This document shows positions 17,725-25,969 of a stretch of DNA of 40,570 nt, piece after piece. Positions within the stretch are counted from its first letter, which is position 1. Every line of letters starts with the position of its first letter. The position numbers and the translations under genes were made by a program. Source of the DNA: Bacteroidota bacterium (GTDB taxonomy: Bacteria > Bacteroidota > Bacteroidia > Chitinophagales > Saprospiraceae); the NCBI GenBank assembly GCA_003045895.1, contig PZPC01000047.1, positions 1-40,570 of the forward strand, given 5' to 3'. The notes beneath the pieces were generated by a model. The model was not told the DNA's origin and did no database searches. It saw only the letters and a list, made by a program, of their open reading frames with translations.

Positions 17725-17771
17725 GGATTGAAAGGTGAGATTAGAATGCGTTTTGCTTTAATCACAATAAC

Positions 17772-17785
17772 TCATAAATTTATGA
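17772..17785. promoter_or_regulatory. 14-bp perfect palindrome in the xylB / DUF4240 divergent region
   Basis: TCATAAATTTATGA, seven-base arms with no spacer. It is in the 122-base region between the divergent starts at 17724 and 17847 and is a candidate operator, most simply for xylBA. Confidence 0.45.
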
Positions 17786-17846
17786 AACGACAATTGCCTT
17801 CCCCGTTAAAAAAAGCGTATTTTGTAAAAGAACTAAAAAAAATGCC

Positions 17847-18404
17847 ATGTCGGCTACCATTAAAATATTAGTTGACCGCATAGACGAATCTTTCCTGGAA
17901 GACCTCAAGGAAAAATATGCGGGTGCAGAATTAGAAATCACCGTTCACCGGGAAGGTAATCCCGCGCTTTTGCAAGAGGAGGAATTTTGGGCAATAATCG
18001 ATCACCTCGCGTGGGACGAAACCGAGGATAAAGCCATTGTTGAGCCGGTAATTAGCCTGTTGTCTACCCTTCCCTTAAGTAAAATTTATAGCTTTCAGGA
18101 AATTCTGGCCGAAAAGCTTTTTCAATTAGATCAGGCCAAATTTGCCCGCCAGTTTCCTGGTTATCCCGATGCCTTATCGGTAGATGGCTTTCTGTACGAC
18201 CGCCTCTGCGTCGTAGCCAATGGTAAGGAAAAGTATGATGCTGTGCTACGCAATCCGACGTTGATGCCAACGGACGTTTCTTTTGAACCGCTCCTGGACG
18301 TTGCCAATCAGGCTTTCCTGCGAAAAACGGGTAAAGCGATGGTTTTTGTGCCTACTTTCAATTATGAGACGTATTCCAATAGGGGAGGTTGGAATAAGGA
18401 TTAA
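17847..18404 (+). CDS. DUF4240 domain protein
   Basis: 185 residues, ATG start. Residues about 1-34 form a short beta-alpha-beta segment (IKILVDRIDESFLEDLKEKY); the DUF4240 domain follows, with EEEFWAIIDHLAWDET, SLLSTLPLSKIYSFQEIL, then DALSVDGFLYDRLCVVANGK and LRNPTLMPTDVSFEPLLDVA. The function of DUF4240 is not established. No signal peptide. The next gene starts six bases after its stop, so the two are surely cotranscribed. The pair is more AT-rich than flanking genes (codons such as AAA, GAA, TTT favoured). A TATTTTG (17818-17824) about 22 bases upstream is a near match to a -7 element. It may be the protective partner of the downstream protein (inference). Confidence 0.85.
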   Translation: MSATIKILVDRIDESFLEDLKEKYAGAELEITVHREGNPALLQEEEFWAIIDHLAWDETEDKAIVEPVISLLSTLPLSKIYSFQEILAEKLFQLDQAKFARQFPGYPDALSVDGFLYDRLCVVANGKEKYDAVLRNPTLMPTDVSFEPLLDVANQAFLRKTGKAMVFVPTFNYETYSNRGGWNKD

Positions 18405-18410
18405 GTTAGA

Positions 18411-18731
18411 ATGGCTAAAAAGCGATACACTTTTCATGGAAACTCTAAGAAGAATTCAAAAGACCACCATCTTTATGAAATTGTTGACCGAATAGATGAT
18501 GATATCGTAAAATACGGAATTAGTGCTGGAGAAGTGGACGCTGACGGTTATTCGAGTCGCATGAGAGAGCAAGTTAATTTTGCCAATATTTTTGTCGGGT
18601 GGGCGCGTTTCTTCGCCAGAATTATTTTATATGGTATAAAAGGTAGGGCTAAGGCTGAAAAAATAGAGCAAGACCACATTGCTAGTTATACAAAAAAGCA
18701 AGGTCGGCGTCCCAGAGGTAATTTAAAATAA
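18411..18731 (+). CDS. Small URI/GIY-YIG-like protein, possible toxin domain
   Basis: 106 residues, ATG start, basic, no signal peptide. The core resembles the URI (GIY-YIG) nuclease layout: HHLYEIVDR (Tyr22), DIVKYGISAG (Tyr35-Gly36-Ile37), DGYSSRMREQV (Arg50), a hydrophobic FVGWARFFARIILYGIKG, then GRAKAEKIEQDHI (Glu83/Glu86) and a basic tail GRRPRGN. Domains of this shape occur as C-terminal nuclease toxins of polymorphic secreted proteins (family knowledge); here it stands alone with its own ATG, right behind a DUF4240 gene. Either it is an orphan toxin cassette left by rearrangement or a stand-alone small protein. Activity is inferred from motif order only; the match was made by eye. Confidence 0.6.
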   Translation: MAKKRYTFHGNSKKNSKDHHLYEIVDRIDDDIVKYGISAGEVDADGYSSRMREQVNFANIFVGWARFFARIILYGIKGRAKAEKIEQDHIASYTKKQGRRPRGNLK

Positions 18732-18823
18732 TAGGATTTCAAATGGTTTCACCCATACGCCCCTCCCCCCCCACCGTGACCATTTCGTCCGCTCCCCGTG
18801 ATACTTCTGTTACCCTTCCCGCA

Positions 18824-18831
18824 TAATTTTG
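18824..18831 (+). promoter_or_regulatory. -7 element TAATTTTG ahead of the Crp/Fnr gene
   Basis: Exact TAnnTTTG match, 169 bases before the ATG at 19001, implying a leader of about 160 nt. The -33 element is unclear. The whole 18732-19000 stretch has no gene; an ACCA-TAAAG-TGGT small inverted repeat is visible near 18924-18936. Confidence 0.35.
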
Positions 18832-19000
18832 CCTACGTGAACACCTTACCCCACTGGTTGTTTAATCTGCTCCCGGCGAGGATCCGCCGCATGGGCTGAT
18901 GCCCTGGTGCGTGCGTATTTGGACCATAAAGTGGTTGAAAAACATCCGGTTGGGTAGGTACCTCCGTAAATAGATATACAAGCTAAAAACCGAAACCACC

Positions 19001-19690
19001 ATGGGCAATCATCCTTTCGCACAATTGAACCACCTGCAGCAGCACCATCAGCTCATCCCCGAAAAGCACCTGGCGGAAATTTTTGATCGGACGGCCACCC
19101 GCAAGATCGCCCGCGGTGGTTACCTGTATTTGCCCGCAGAAGAAGCGCAGCAGGTCTATCTCCTGGTGCAGGGCCGCGTCAAGGTAGGCTCCTTCGGCGA
19201 TGGCAGCCGGGAAGTGACCAAGTACATTTGCCGGGCCAGCAACATCCTGGGTGAGGAAGGCGTCATTGGTGCCAAGGTACGCCACAATTTTGCCCAGGTA
19301 TTGGAATCCGCAACCGTGGCGGTGCTTTCGGTAGCCGATTTCCGCAAGGCCCTGCAGGGAAACCCCGCGTTGAGTCAGCAGTTGCTACGGCTCATCGGTG
19401 GCCGCCTGGCCGAAGCCGAGCAGCAGCTGGAGTCGATGGTCTTCCTGAATTCCCGCAGCCGCATCATCGCTTTTCTGCACCGCCTGGCCGCGCAGGATGG
19501 GCAACGGGTAGGTTACAAAATGTTGGTCCGGCAGTTCATTACCCACCAGGAAATTGCCAACCTGACGGCTACCTCCCGCCAAACCGTCACGACGGTCCTC
19601 AACGAGTTGCGCAACGCCAATGTCCTCACCTTCAACCGCAAGCGGCTGCTGGTGCGGGATATGGATACACTGGCCGCCTGGAGCCGGTGA
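19001..19690 (+). CDS. Crp/Fnr-family transcriptional regulator
   Basis: 229 residues, ATG start. N-terminal cyclic-nucleotide-binding-like jelly roll (about 15-125; YLYLPAEEAQQVYLLVQGRV, FGDGSREVTKYICRASNILG, GEEGVIG), a long dimer helix (about 126-150) and a C-terminal winged helix (about 170-225) with THQEIANLTATSRQTVTTVL as recognition unit. No Fnr-type N-terminal cysteine cluster, so it is not an iron-sulfur oxygen sensor; the arginine-rich phosphate-binding signature of true cAMP receptors is also not clear, so the signal is unknown. Converges with the WG/LRR gene with an 18-base gap. Confidence 0.92.
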   Translation: MGNHPFAQLNHLQQHHQLIPEKHLAEIFDRTATRKIARGGYLYLPAEEAQQVYLLVQGRVKVGSFGDGSREVTKYICRASNILGEEGVIGAKVRHNFAQVLESATVAVLSVADFRKALQGNPALSQQLLRLIGGRLAEAEQQLESMVFLNSRSRIIAFLHRLAAQDGQRVGYKMLVRQFITHQEIANLTATSRQTVTTVLNELRNANVLTFNRKRLLVRDMDTLAAWSR

Positions 19691-19708
19691 GACCGGGCCT
19701 TGCGGTGC

Positions 19709-20911
19709 TCATTTGTAAATAATTTCCGTATCCGGCAGGGCTTTGCGCAAGCGGGGAATGGTTGCCGGTGGCAGCGGATTCTCCGCGATATTCAGGACGC
19801 GCAAATGCGTCATCCGGTAGAGCGCCCCGGGAAGCTCGGTGAGTTGATTCCCCGAGAGATCCAGTTCTTCCAGTTGGCGGAGGTTGCGAATGCTTCCCGG
19901 TATGGTGGTCAGCCCACAACCCTTCAGCACCAAGGTGCGCAGTTGGCCCTGCTCAAAGATGGTAGCCAGGGCATGGTCTACCTGGTAATAACTGAGATTC
20001 AAGTATTCCAAATAGGTGAACGTGGGCAGCCGCTGCGAAAAATCAGCGGGCAAACCGTGGATTTTTTGGTGGAATAATTCGTAGCGCCAGATACCCAGGT
20101 TGAGGCGACGCACCTCCGCCGCCGGAATTTTTGCCAACTGCTGCCAGAAGGTGATCGTAAAGTCGGGGCTCCACCACACGCGTTTTTCGGCCAGCCATTC
20201 GATATAAATTCCGGGGGCAGCCGCTGCAAACCCTGCGTTCACGCCAATGATGCCCGGTGCCAACAGGTAAACCGACTCACAGGAATCGGCCCATATTTCC
20301 TGTCCGGTGGTATCAATGAGCTGGTAAGCCCGAATGACGCGGTTGCTGACCAGGGTGGGCGGTTGGTTGAAATTGCGGCCCCGGCTGCGCAGGGAGGACG
20401 AACAATTGTCCGGTGCGTTACTCGCCGTCAGGGCCACCCCGAACTGGAAGGCCGTAGCCTGGCAAAAGCGGGGGGCAATGGTCCATTCTCCGTGGCTATT
20501 CTGGTAGCCCAGGAAACCGGTTGCTTCGTCCTGCACCAGCTCCCACGACGCAGACGTCTCGGAATCCGCCCAGGCCGTGCGGTATGCGGTACCTGGTGCT
20601 ATTTTATCCACCGGCTCCCAGCGCAAATCTTCGTGCAACCAGGCGAAATTGGTGGCAGATGGGGAATTTCGTTGGGTCAACAGCAATGGCCACGAAGTAA
20701 TGGGAGCCAGTGGGCTACCGTGGGAAATCAGGCGCCAGCCCTGGGGAATCTCGAAGACCGCCTCCCCCGCGGGCGAAACGATCCATCCACCTACCTGACC
20801 ACCCCGGGATTGTACGTAGAAATGCTGGGCAGCACCCACCCGAAGGAGGAAGCACAAACCCACCAAAAGGATCGTGCGCAGTTGGCGATGAAGATAAGTG
20901 GGATTGTACAT
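19709..20911 (-). CDS. Secreted protein with WG-like and leucine-rich repeats
   Basis: 400 residues from the ATG at 20911 (the frame opens to 20962, inside the ABC gene). Signal peptide: RTILLVGLCFLLRVGAAQ. The N-terminal half includes a WG-repeat-like unit (FLGYQNSHGEWTIAPRFCQA, then FQFGVAL). The C-terminal third (about 270-400) is an LRR: LEYLNLSYY, LRTLVLKGCGLTTIPGSIRN, LEELDLSGNQLTELPGALYR, LRVLNIAENPLPP. Both repeat types mediate protein contacts. No T9SS sorting domain or membrane anchor is seen, so it is probably periplasmic or released. Starts 40 bases after the ABC transporter stop, same strand, so possibly cotranscribed. Function unknown. Confidence 0.85.
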   Translation of the reverse strand: MYNPTYLHRQLRTILLVGLCFLLRVGAAQHFYVQSRGGQVGGWIVSPAGEAVFEIPQGWRLISHGSPLAPITSWPLLLTQRNSPSATNFAWLHEDLRWEPVDKIAPGTAYRTAWADSETSASWELVQDEATGFLGYQNSHGEWTIAPRFCQATAFQFGVALTASNAPDNCSSSLRSRGRNFNQPPTLVSNRVIRAYQLIDTTGQEIWADSCESVYLLAPGIIGVNAGFAAAAPGIYIEWLAEKRVWWSPDFTITFWQQLAKIPAAEVRRLNLGIWRYELFHQKIHGLPADFSQRLPTFTYLEYLNLSYYQVDHALATIFEQGQLRTLVLKGCGLTTIPGSIRNLRQLEELDLSGNQLTELPGALYRMTHLRVLNIAENPLPPATIPRLRKALPDTEIIYK

Positions 20912-20951
20912 AAGGTGTGTTTTAGCTAAGCGCCGGGTTGAACCGCCCCGC

Positions 20952-22718
20952 CTACTCCTCACTCACCCCCTGCAAAAACTGCATCTCGTACAGTTCGCGG
21001 TAGCGGCCGTCGTCATTTTTGAGGAGTTCTTCGTGGGAGCCGAATTCGAGCTTGCGCCCTTTCTCGAGCACCAAAATATTGGTGGCGTGGCGGATGGTGC
21101 TCAGGCGGTGGGCGATAATGATCGACGTCCGCTTTTTGATGAGGGTCTCGATGGCAAACTGAATAACTGATTCCGTCTCCGGGTCGACACTCGAGGTGGC
21201 TTCATCCAGGATCAGGATGTCGGGGTTGAAGACCAGCGCCCGCACGAAGCTGATGAGCTGCCGCTGCCCCATGCTGAGGGTGGCTCCGCGTTCCATCACC
21301 TGGTAGTCGTACCCGCCGGGTAGTTTCTCGATAAAAGGATGGGCGCCAATCATCTTGGCGGCGTTGACCACCTCTTCGCGGGTGATCTTATCGTTGCGGA
21401 GGGTGATGTTTTCGATCACCGACCCGCCAAACAGAAAAACATCCTGCAGGACGATCCCAATGCGGCTGCGCAAGCCCTCGAGTTCGTAGTGGTGCAGCTC
21501 TTTGCCGTCGATGAGGATGCTTCCTTTTTGAATTTCGTAAAAACGGTTGAGGATATTGGTGATGGTGGTTTTGCCCGAGCCCGTGCTGCCCACAATGGCC
21601 ATGGTGTCGCCGGGCTGGATGCTGAAGCTGAGGTCCTTGAGGATCCAGTCTTCGTCGTTGTAGGCAAACCAGACGTTGCGGAAATCGATATTGCCGTTGA
21701 GTTTTTCCTTTTTGAAGGTACCCACGTTTTCGATCTGGGCATCGGTGTCGAGCACGTCGAAGACGCGTTCGGCCGCTACGAGGCCCATCTGCAGGGTATT
21801 AAACTTGTCGGCCAACATACGGATCGGTCGAAAAAGCATGTCGAGGTAAATCGGGAAGGCCACCAGTGCGCCCAGGGTCACTTCACCGCCGCGGATGACG
21901 TCTTGCGCGCCCCACCAGACCATCAGCCCCAACGAAGCCGCCGCAATGATTTCCACCACCGGAAAGAAGATGGCGTAGTACAAGATCGCATTCAGGTTGG
22001 CCGTGGTGTATTCCCGGTTGATGACTTTAAAGCGCGCCATCTCCTCGGCTTCCACGTTGAAGATTTGCAGGATGCGCATACCCGTGATGCGCTCCTGCAG
22101 GAAGGCATTCATGCGCTGGATTTGGGTGCGCACCGCCTGGAAGGAAGCCTTGACTTTTTCTTTGAAGATGTAGCTCGCCAGGATCAGGAACGGCATGGTG
22201 ATGAGGCAGATCAGCGTGAGCTGCCAGCTGGTGTAGAGCATGATGCCGAGCACGGCAAACAACGACAACAAATCGGCCACAATGGTAATAATCCCTTCGG
22301 AGAAGACCGTGTTGATGGTCTCGATATCGTTGATGGTGCGGGTGGTAGCCGTACCAATAGGGGTGCGGTCGAAATAGCGCAGGCGCAAGCTGGTGATGTG
22401 CCGAAACATGTTGACCCGCAAGTCGCGGATGACGGATTGGCCCAGCCAGTTGGTCGAAAAGATAAAAAAGTAGCGCAGCAGCGATTCCAGCACCAGCACC
22501 CCAAAAATAAGGAGCGCAATGCGGGTAAGGCCGGCGATGTCGTTGACGAAGATGTAGTCGTCGACCATCCGCTGAATCAGGTAGGGGCGGGCAATACCCA
22601 GCGGCGCCAGCACCAGGGCCAACAAAGCTGCCGAGCCAAAAACCAGCCGGTAGGGCCGGGCCAGGGCCAGCACCCTGCCAAACAAGTAGAGATCAAACTT
22701 TTTTTTATCTTCGGCCAT
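20952..22718 (-). CDS. MsbA-like ABC transporter, fused permease and ATPase
   Basis: 588 residues from the ATG at 22718 (MAEDKKKF); the frame runs on upstream through an inverted-repeat element but that part is not protein-like. Six membrane helices in about 25-330 with the DRTPIGTATTRTINDIETI coupling region, then a nucleotide-binding domain: Walker A GSTGSGKTT (377-385), Q-loop LQDVFLFGGSV, signature LSMGQRQL (481-488, M instead of the canonical G of LSGGQ, a common variant), Walker B ILILDEATSSVD and the switch AHRLS. A half-size exporter working as a homo- or heterodimer, exporting lipids, peptides or drugs. A -7 element TATATTTG lies at 22766-22759. Confidence 0.95.
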   Translation of the reverse strand: MAEDKKKFDLYLFGRVLALARPYRLVFGSAALLALVLAPLGIARPYLIQRMVDDYIFVNDIAGLTRIALLIFGVLVLESLLRYFFIFSTNWLGQSVIRDLRVNMFRHITSLRLRYFDRTPIGTATTRTINDIETINTVFSEGIITIVADLLSLFAVLGIMLYTSWQLTLICLITMPFLILASYIFKEKVKASFQAVRTQIQRMNAFLQERITGMRILQIFNVEAEEMARFKVINREYTTANLNAILYYAIFFPVVEIIAAASLGLMVWWGAQDVIRGGEVTLGALVAFPIYLDMLFRPIRMLADKFNTLQMGLVAAERVFDVLDTDAQIENVGTFKKEKLNGNIDFRNVWFAYNDEDWILKDLSFSIQPGDTMAIVGSTGSGKTTITNILNRFYEIQKGSILIDGKELHHYELEGLRSRIGIVLQDVFLFGGSVIENITLRNDKITREEVVNAAKMIGAHPFIEKLPGGYDYQVMERGATLSMGQRQLISFVRALVFNPDILILDEATSSVDPETESVIQFAIETLIKKRTSIIIAHRLSTIRHATNILVLEKGRKLEFGSHEELLKNDDGRYRELYEMQFLQGVSEE

Positions 22719-22758
22719 GGCGCTTTTGCACTTTGAGAAATACCAAACATTCGGGAGG

Positions 22759-22766
22759 CAAATATA
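22759..22766 (-). promoter_or_regulatory. -7 element TATATTTG of the ABC transporter gene
   Basis: Exact TAnnTTTG match on the minus strand with an expected leader of about 35 nt. The nearest -33-like TTG is only 13 bases away, so the match is partial. It lies just outside inverted-repeat element E1. Confidence 0.4.
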
Positions 22767-22804
22767 GTTGGTTATCTGGCAATATTTCCACCGCAGGCAG
22801 CTTA

Positions 22805-22964
22805 AGGGGTCGGCGAATAATAACTTCCGCATTTGAAGTTGCTCTCCCGTCGCCATGCTGCGTTGCTCATCGCTCATATAGCTATGGCTATACTCGCTCT
22901 TCGCGTCTTGCCTGGCAACGCGATAGCTGCCTTGAAAAGAGTAACTTATTATTCGCCGACCCCT
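22805..22964. repeat. Inverted-repeat-bounded element E1 (160 bp)
   Basis: Perfect 19-bp terminal inverted repeats (22805-22823 and 22946-22964; AGGGGTCGGCGAATAATAA and its complement). Inside, a central hairpin TATAGC-TATG-GCTATA (22877-22892) is flanked by further imperfect complementary words (GTTGC/GGCAAC, CGCTC). It fills most of the divergent region between the ABC transporter (22718) and the CHU_C protein (23053). It has open frames on both strands by virtue of the symmetry but no believable gene. Resembles element E2 (30528-30711) in design. Could be a MITE, a REP-like unit or a structured RNA. Confidence 0.7.
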
Positions 22965-23052
22965 AAGGCGCCCTTTATTGGCAAAGTTAAACCCGATCGA
23001 ACAGGTTATTTTTAATATCTTTCGCGCCCAAATCACCCCCATATTTATTGAA

Positions 23053-24915
23053 ATGAAAAAACTACTTTTCCTGTTGAGCCTGTTGCCCACCTTCCTGCTT
23101 GCCCAAACCTGCACGGGTAGCCTGGGGGATAATATCTTCCTGGCGGGTGATTTTGGCGCCGGCGTCGCCAATGTGCTTTTGCCGAATCCAGGCATCGCAC
23201 CGGGTTATTTTTACAACAGCAGTCCGCCACCCAGCGACGGGCAGTACGTGATCACCAACAATACGGGCGCGTGGTCCGGGCTCTATGCTACCTGGTTGTC
23301 CATCCAGGACAACAGCCTGGATCCCAACGGCTACATGATGGTGGTCAATGCCAGTTTCACCCCCGACCTGTTTTACCAGCAGGAGGTGATTGACTTGTGT
23401 GAAAACACCCTCTACGAATTCTCGGCCGACATCATCAACATGATTCGCATGGGCGTAACGGACCACATCAACCCCAACGTGACCTTTCTGCTCGACGGCG
23501 TGGTACAATTCACCACCGGCGAGATCCCCTCCACCAACCAGTGGCGTACCTACGGCTTCACCTTCACCACCGGCCCCAACCAGACCTCGGCCACCCTCGC
23601 CCTGCGCAACAACGCACCCGGCGGCATCGGCAACGACCTGGCCCTCGACAACCTCAGCTTCCGGGCCTGCGGCAGCGATGCCTTCATCCTGCCCGATCAG
23701 ATCGCCAGTATTTGCGAAGACGGCGACCCCCTGCCCCTGACCGCCACCGTAGTTGGCGAGCTGTTTGATGACCCGGCCGTCCAGTGGCAGATCAGCCCCG
23801 ATGGGTTCAACAACTGGACCGATATCCCCGGCGCCAACGACCTCACCTATATCCACACCAACCTGACCCTTGGCTTCTATTACTACCGCTTCCAGTTGGC
23901 CAACGGCCCCGGCAACCTCCTCAACGAAAAATGCCGCATCAACTCCAACGTCAAGGTGGTGAACGTGCGCCTGCCAGACTACTTCCTCCAGGAAACCATC
24001 TGCTCGGGATCCTCCTTTGAGGTCGGTAGCTCGAGCTACACCAGTACGGGCAACTACGTCGATTCGCTGGTCAACATCTATGGTTGCGACAGCATCGTCT
24101 ACCTCGACCTGGAAGTGCTGCCCCCCCCTCCTATTGTAGCTACGATCAGCATCACCAACGCCGAGTGCTTTGGCACCGAGAATGGTCAGCTCACCATTGA
24201 CAATATTGTGGGTGGCACCCCACCTTATACGGTGTCCTTTAACCAGGGCCTACCAGACAATACGACGGTATTCACCAATCTGGCGGGCGATACCGACTAC
24301 AGCCTGCGCATCACCGACGGTTTTGGCTGCGTGCGCGACACCTCGGTTTTCCTGCCCAACCCCCGCGAGCTGACCCTGAACCTGGGCGGCGACCAAACCC
24401 TGGACCTGGGTGAGCTGGTCAGCTTACGGCCAACCACCAATTTTATGGTCAGCAGCTACCTGTGGAGCAGTACCGCCGCCGATTTGCCCTGTGCCACCGA
24501 TCCGGACTGCCCCGACCTGCTGTGGCTACCAACCGCCAGCCAACAGGTTGTGCTGACGGCCGTCGACGACCTGGGTTGCACCGTGACCGACTCGGTTTTC
24601 CTGACCGTCAACTCCATTTACGAGGTGTACATCCCCAATGTCTTCAGCCCCAACTTGGATGGGGTCAATGACCGGTTCACCATTTTCGGGCCCCGGCCAC
24701 GCCTGAGCAGCATTCGCCAACTCCAGATCTTCGACCGCTGGGGACAGCTGCTGTTCGACGGCCAGGACCTCGAACCCGGCAACCTCCAGCAAGGTTGGGA
24801 CGGCAGGGCCCAGGGCAAGGCCGTCAGCCAGGGTGTGTACCTCTATCGCCTGGAAGTGCAGTTTCTGGATGGGGTGGTGAAGGAATTTACGGGCGATGTG
24901 ATGGTGATGGAGTGA
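23053..24915 (+). CDS. Secreted SprB-repeat / gliding-type C-terminal domain protein (T9SS type B)
   Basis: 620 residues from the ATG at 23053 (the frame opens at 22978, but MKKLLFLLSLLPTFLLAQ is the signal peptide). Residues about 20-210 form a beta-sandwich resembling carbohydrate-binding folds (DNSLDPNGYMMVVNASF, LALRNNAPGG). A SprB-type repeat lies at about 362-436 (ISITNAECFGTENGQLTID, GGTPPYTVSF). The C-terminus (about 526-620) is the gliding-motility-associated CHU_C domain: YIPNVFSPNLDGVNDRFTIF, DRWGQLLFDG, GWDGRAQGKAVSQGVYLYRL. This domain targets proteins through type IX secretion to the surface. Likely an adhesin-like surface protein. A TATCTTTC element at 23016-23023 may be its -7 box. 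Confidence 0.92.
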   Translation: MKKLLFLLSLLPTFLLAQTCTGSLGDNIFLAGDFGAGVANVLLPNPGIAPGYFYNSSPPPSDGQYVITNNTGAWSGLYATWLSIQDNSLDPNGYMMVVNASFTPDLFYQQEVIDLCENTLYEFSADIINMIRMGVTDHINPNVTFLLDGVVQFTTGEIPSTNQWRTYGFTFTTGPNQTSATLALRNNAPGGIGNDLALDNLSFRACGSDAFILPDQIASICEDGDPLPLTATVVGELFDDPAVQWQISPDGFNNWTDIPGANDLTYIHTNLTLGFYYYRFQLANGPGNLLNEKCRINSNVKVVNVRLPDYFLQETICSGSSFEVGSSSYTSTGNYVDSLVNIYGCDSIVYLDLEVLPPPPIVATISITNAECFGTENGQLTIDNIVGGTPPYTVSFNQGLPDNTTVFTNLAGDTDYSLRITDGFGCVRDTSVFLPNPRELTLNLGGDQTLDLGELVSLRPTTNFMVSSYLWSSTAADLPCATDPDCPDLLWLPTASQQVVLTAVDDLGCTVTDSVFLTVNSIYEVYIPNVFSPNLDGVNDRFTIFGPRPRLSSIRQLQIFDRWGQLLFDGQDLEPGNLQQGWDGRAQGKAVSQGVYLYRLEVQFLDGVVKEFTGDVMVME

Positions 24916-24945
24916 ACAATCCTCAGTTGAAAAGAAAATAAAGCC

Positions 24946-25734
24946 ATGAAAAGCCCTGTAGCACTCACCATCCTCAAAATTGGCGGCAATGTGCTGGCCG
25001 ATGCCGACCAACTGCACCAAACGCTGGCGCTGTTTACCCGCCTGGCGGGGCCAGCCATTCTGGTACACGGCGGCGGGCGGCGGGCCGACGAACTGCTGGC
25101 CGCCCTGGGCCACAAGGCACAAATGGTGAACGGTCGGCGCCTGACCGATGCCCCCACGCTGGAGGTGGTGACCATGGTGTACGCCGGCCTGCTGAACAAG
25201 CAACTGGTCGCACTCCTCCAGGCCCAGGGTTGCAATGCCCTGGGGGTGAGCGGCGCCGATGGCAACCTCCTGCGCGCGCACCAGCGCCCGGTGCAGGACA
25301 TCGACTACGGCTTTGCCGGCGACATCGACGCCGTGAATGTGCCAGCCTTCCAGGCTTTGCTGGGTGCCAGGTTTGCGCCGGTCTGCTGCGCCATTACCCA
25401 CGATGGTGCCGGTCAGCTGCTCAACACCAATGCCGATACCATCGCCGCCAGCATCGCTACTGCCCTGGCGCCGCACTACGCGGTGGCCCTGTGGTATTGT
25501 TTCGAAAAACCCGGCGTCTTGTTGGATATCAACGACGACCAGAGCGTCATTCCCGTGCTGGACCCCGCCCGCTATGCCGAACTGAAAAGCCAGGGTGTCA
25601 TCCATTCGGGTATGCTACCCAAACTGGACAATGCCTTTGCGACCCTGCAGCAGGGCGTGCAGGAAGTGCAGTTGGGCAATCTGGCCAGCCTGACCCGGCA
25701 AAAAGCCACCCGCATCATTTTTTCTATAGATTAA
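24946..25734 (+). CDS. argB: Acetylglutamate kinase (possibly N-succinylglutamate kinase)
   Basis: 262 residues, ATG start, cytosolic amino-acid kinase fold. Motifs: LKIGGNVLAD (phosphate loop), ILVHGGGRRADELLAALGH, NGRRLTDAPTLEVVTMVYAG, VSGADGNLL, NTNADTIAASIATAL, FEKPGVL and HSGMLPKLDNAF. Phosphorylates the acylated glutamate in the second step of arginine synthesis. In Bacteroides fragilis this pathway uses succinylated intermediates, so the substrate may be N-succinylglutamate (established for that organism, inferred here). No other arg gene is next to it; it starts 30 bases after the CHU_C gene and precedes tRNA-Leu. Confidence 0.92.
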   Translation: MKSPVALTILKIGGNVLADADQLHQTLALFTRLAGPAILVHGGGRRADELLAALGHKAQMVNGRRLTDAPTLEVVTMVYAGLLNKQLVALLQAQGCNALGVSGADGNLLRAHQRPVQDIDYGFAGDIDAVNVPAFQALLGARFAPVCCAITHDGAGQLLNTNADTIAASIATALAPHYAVALWYCFEKPGVLLDINDDQSVIPVLDPARYAELKSQGVIHSGMLPKLDNAFATLQQGVQEVQLGNLASLTRQKATRIIFSID

Positions 25735-25766
25735 TTGAATTTTAGTGGGCTAATACCATATCTTTG
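25735..25766 (+). promoter_or_regulatory. Promoter of tRNA-Leu
   Basis: TTG at 25735-25737, 21 bases, TATCTTTG at 25759-25766: a full Bacteroidota promoter ending 21 bases before the tRNA 5' end. Confidence 0.7.
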
Positions 25767-25787
25767 CGTCGCTTTTTGAAAACCCTC

Positions 25788-25869
25788 GCGGGTGTGGTGA
25801 AATTGGTAGACACGCTAGACTTAGGATCTAGTGCTTAACGGCTTGGGGGTTCGAGTCCCTTCACCCGCA
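25788..25869 (+). tRNA. tRNA-Leu(UAG)
   Basis: 82 bases. Acceptor stem GCGGGTG/CACCCGC with discriminator A869; D arm with TGGTAGACACG; anticodon stem CTAGA/TCTAG around the loop CTTAGGA, anticodon TAG; long class II variable arm (TGCTTAACGGCTTG); T arm GGGGGTTCGAGTCCC. The CCA end is not encoded (next bases CAA). Reads CUA and by wobble other CUN codons. Confidence 0.97.
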
Positions 25870-25876
25870 CAATTAC

Positions 25877-25919
25877 AAAGGATGGAGTGATCGCTTTCGC
25901 TACCATCCTTTATTTTTTT
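25877..25919 (+). terminator. Terminator after tRNA-Leu
   Basis: Arms AAAGGATGG (25877-25885) and CCATCCTTT (25903-25911), the loop partly paired, followed by ATTTTTTTC. A clear rho-independent terminator starting eight bases past the tRNA. Confidence 0.85.
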
Positions 25920-25969
25920 CAAGCGTAACGGCTTACCCAAAGGTCACCACAACTTATTCGCCGGCAGGC

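Noticed and set aside
21339-22736. A 465-codon open frame on the plus strand opposite the ABC transporter
   Set aside because: Shadow of the transporter; composition is His/Asp/Gln-rich as expected from antisense reading of GC-rich codons.
22833-23015. Small plus-strand ORF inside and after E1
   Set aside because: Its open frame follows from the symmetry of the inverted-repeat element; no independent coding evidence.
22719-23195. N-terminal extension of the ABC transporter through element E1
   Set aside because: The extension has no membrane or domain character, crosses a divergent promoter region, and family length fits the ATG at 22718.
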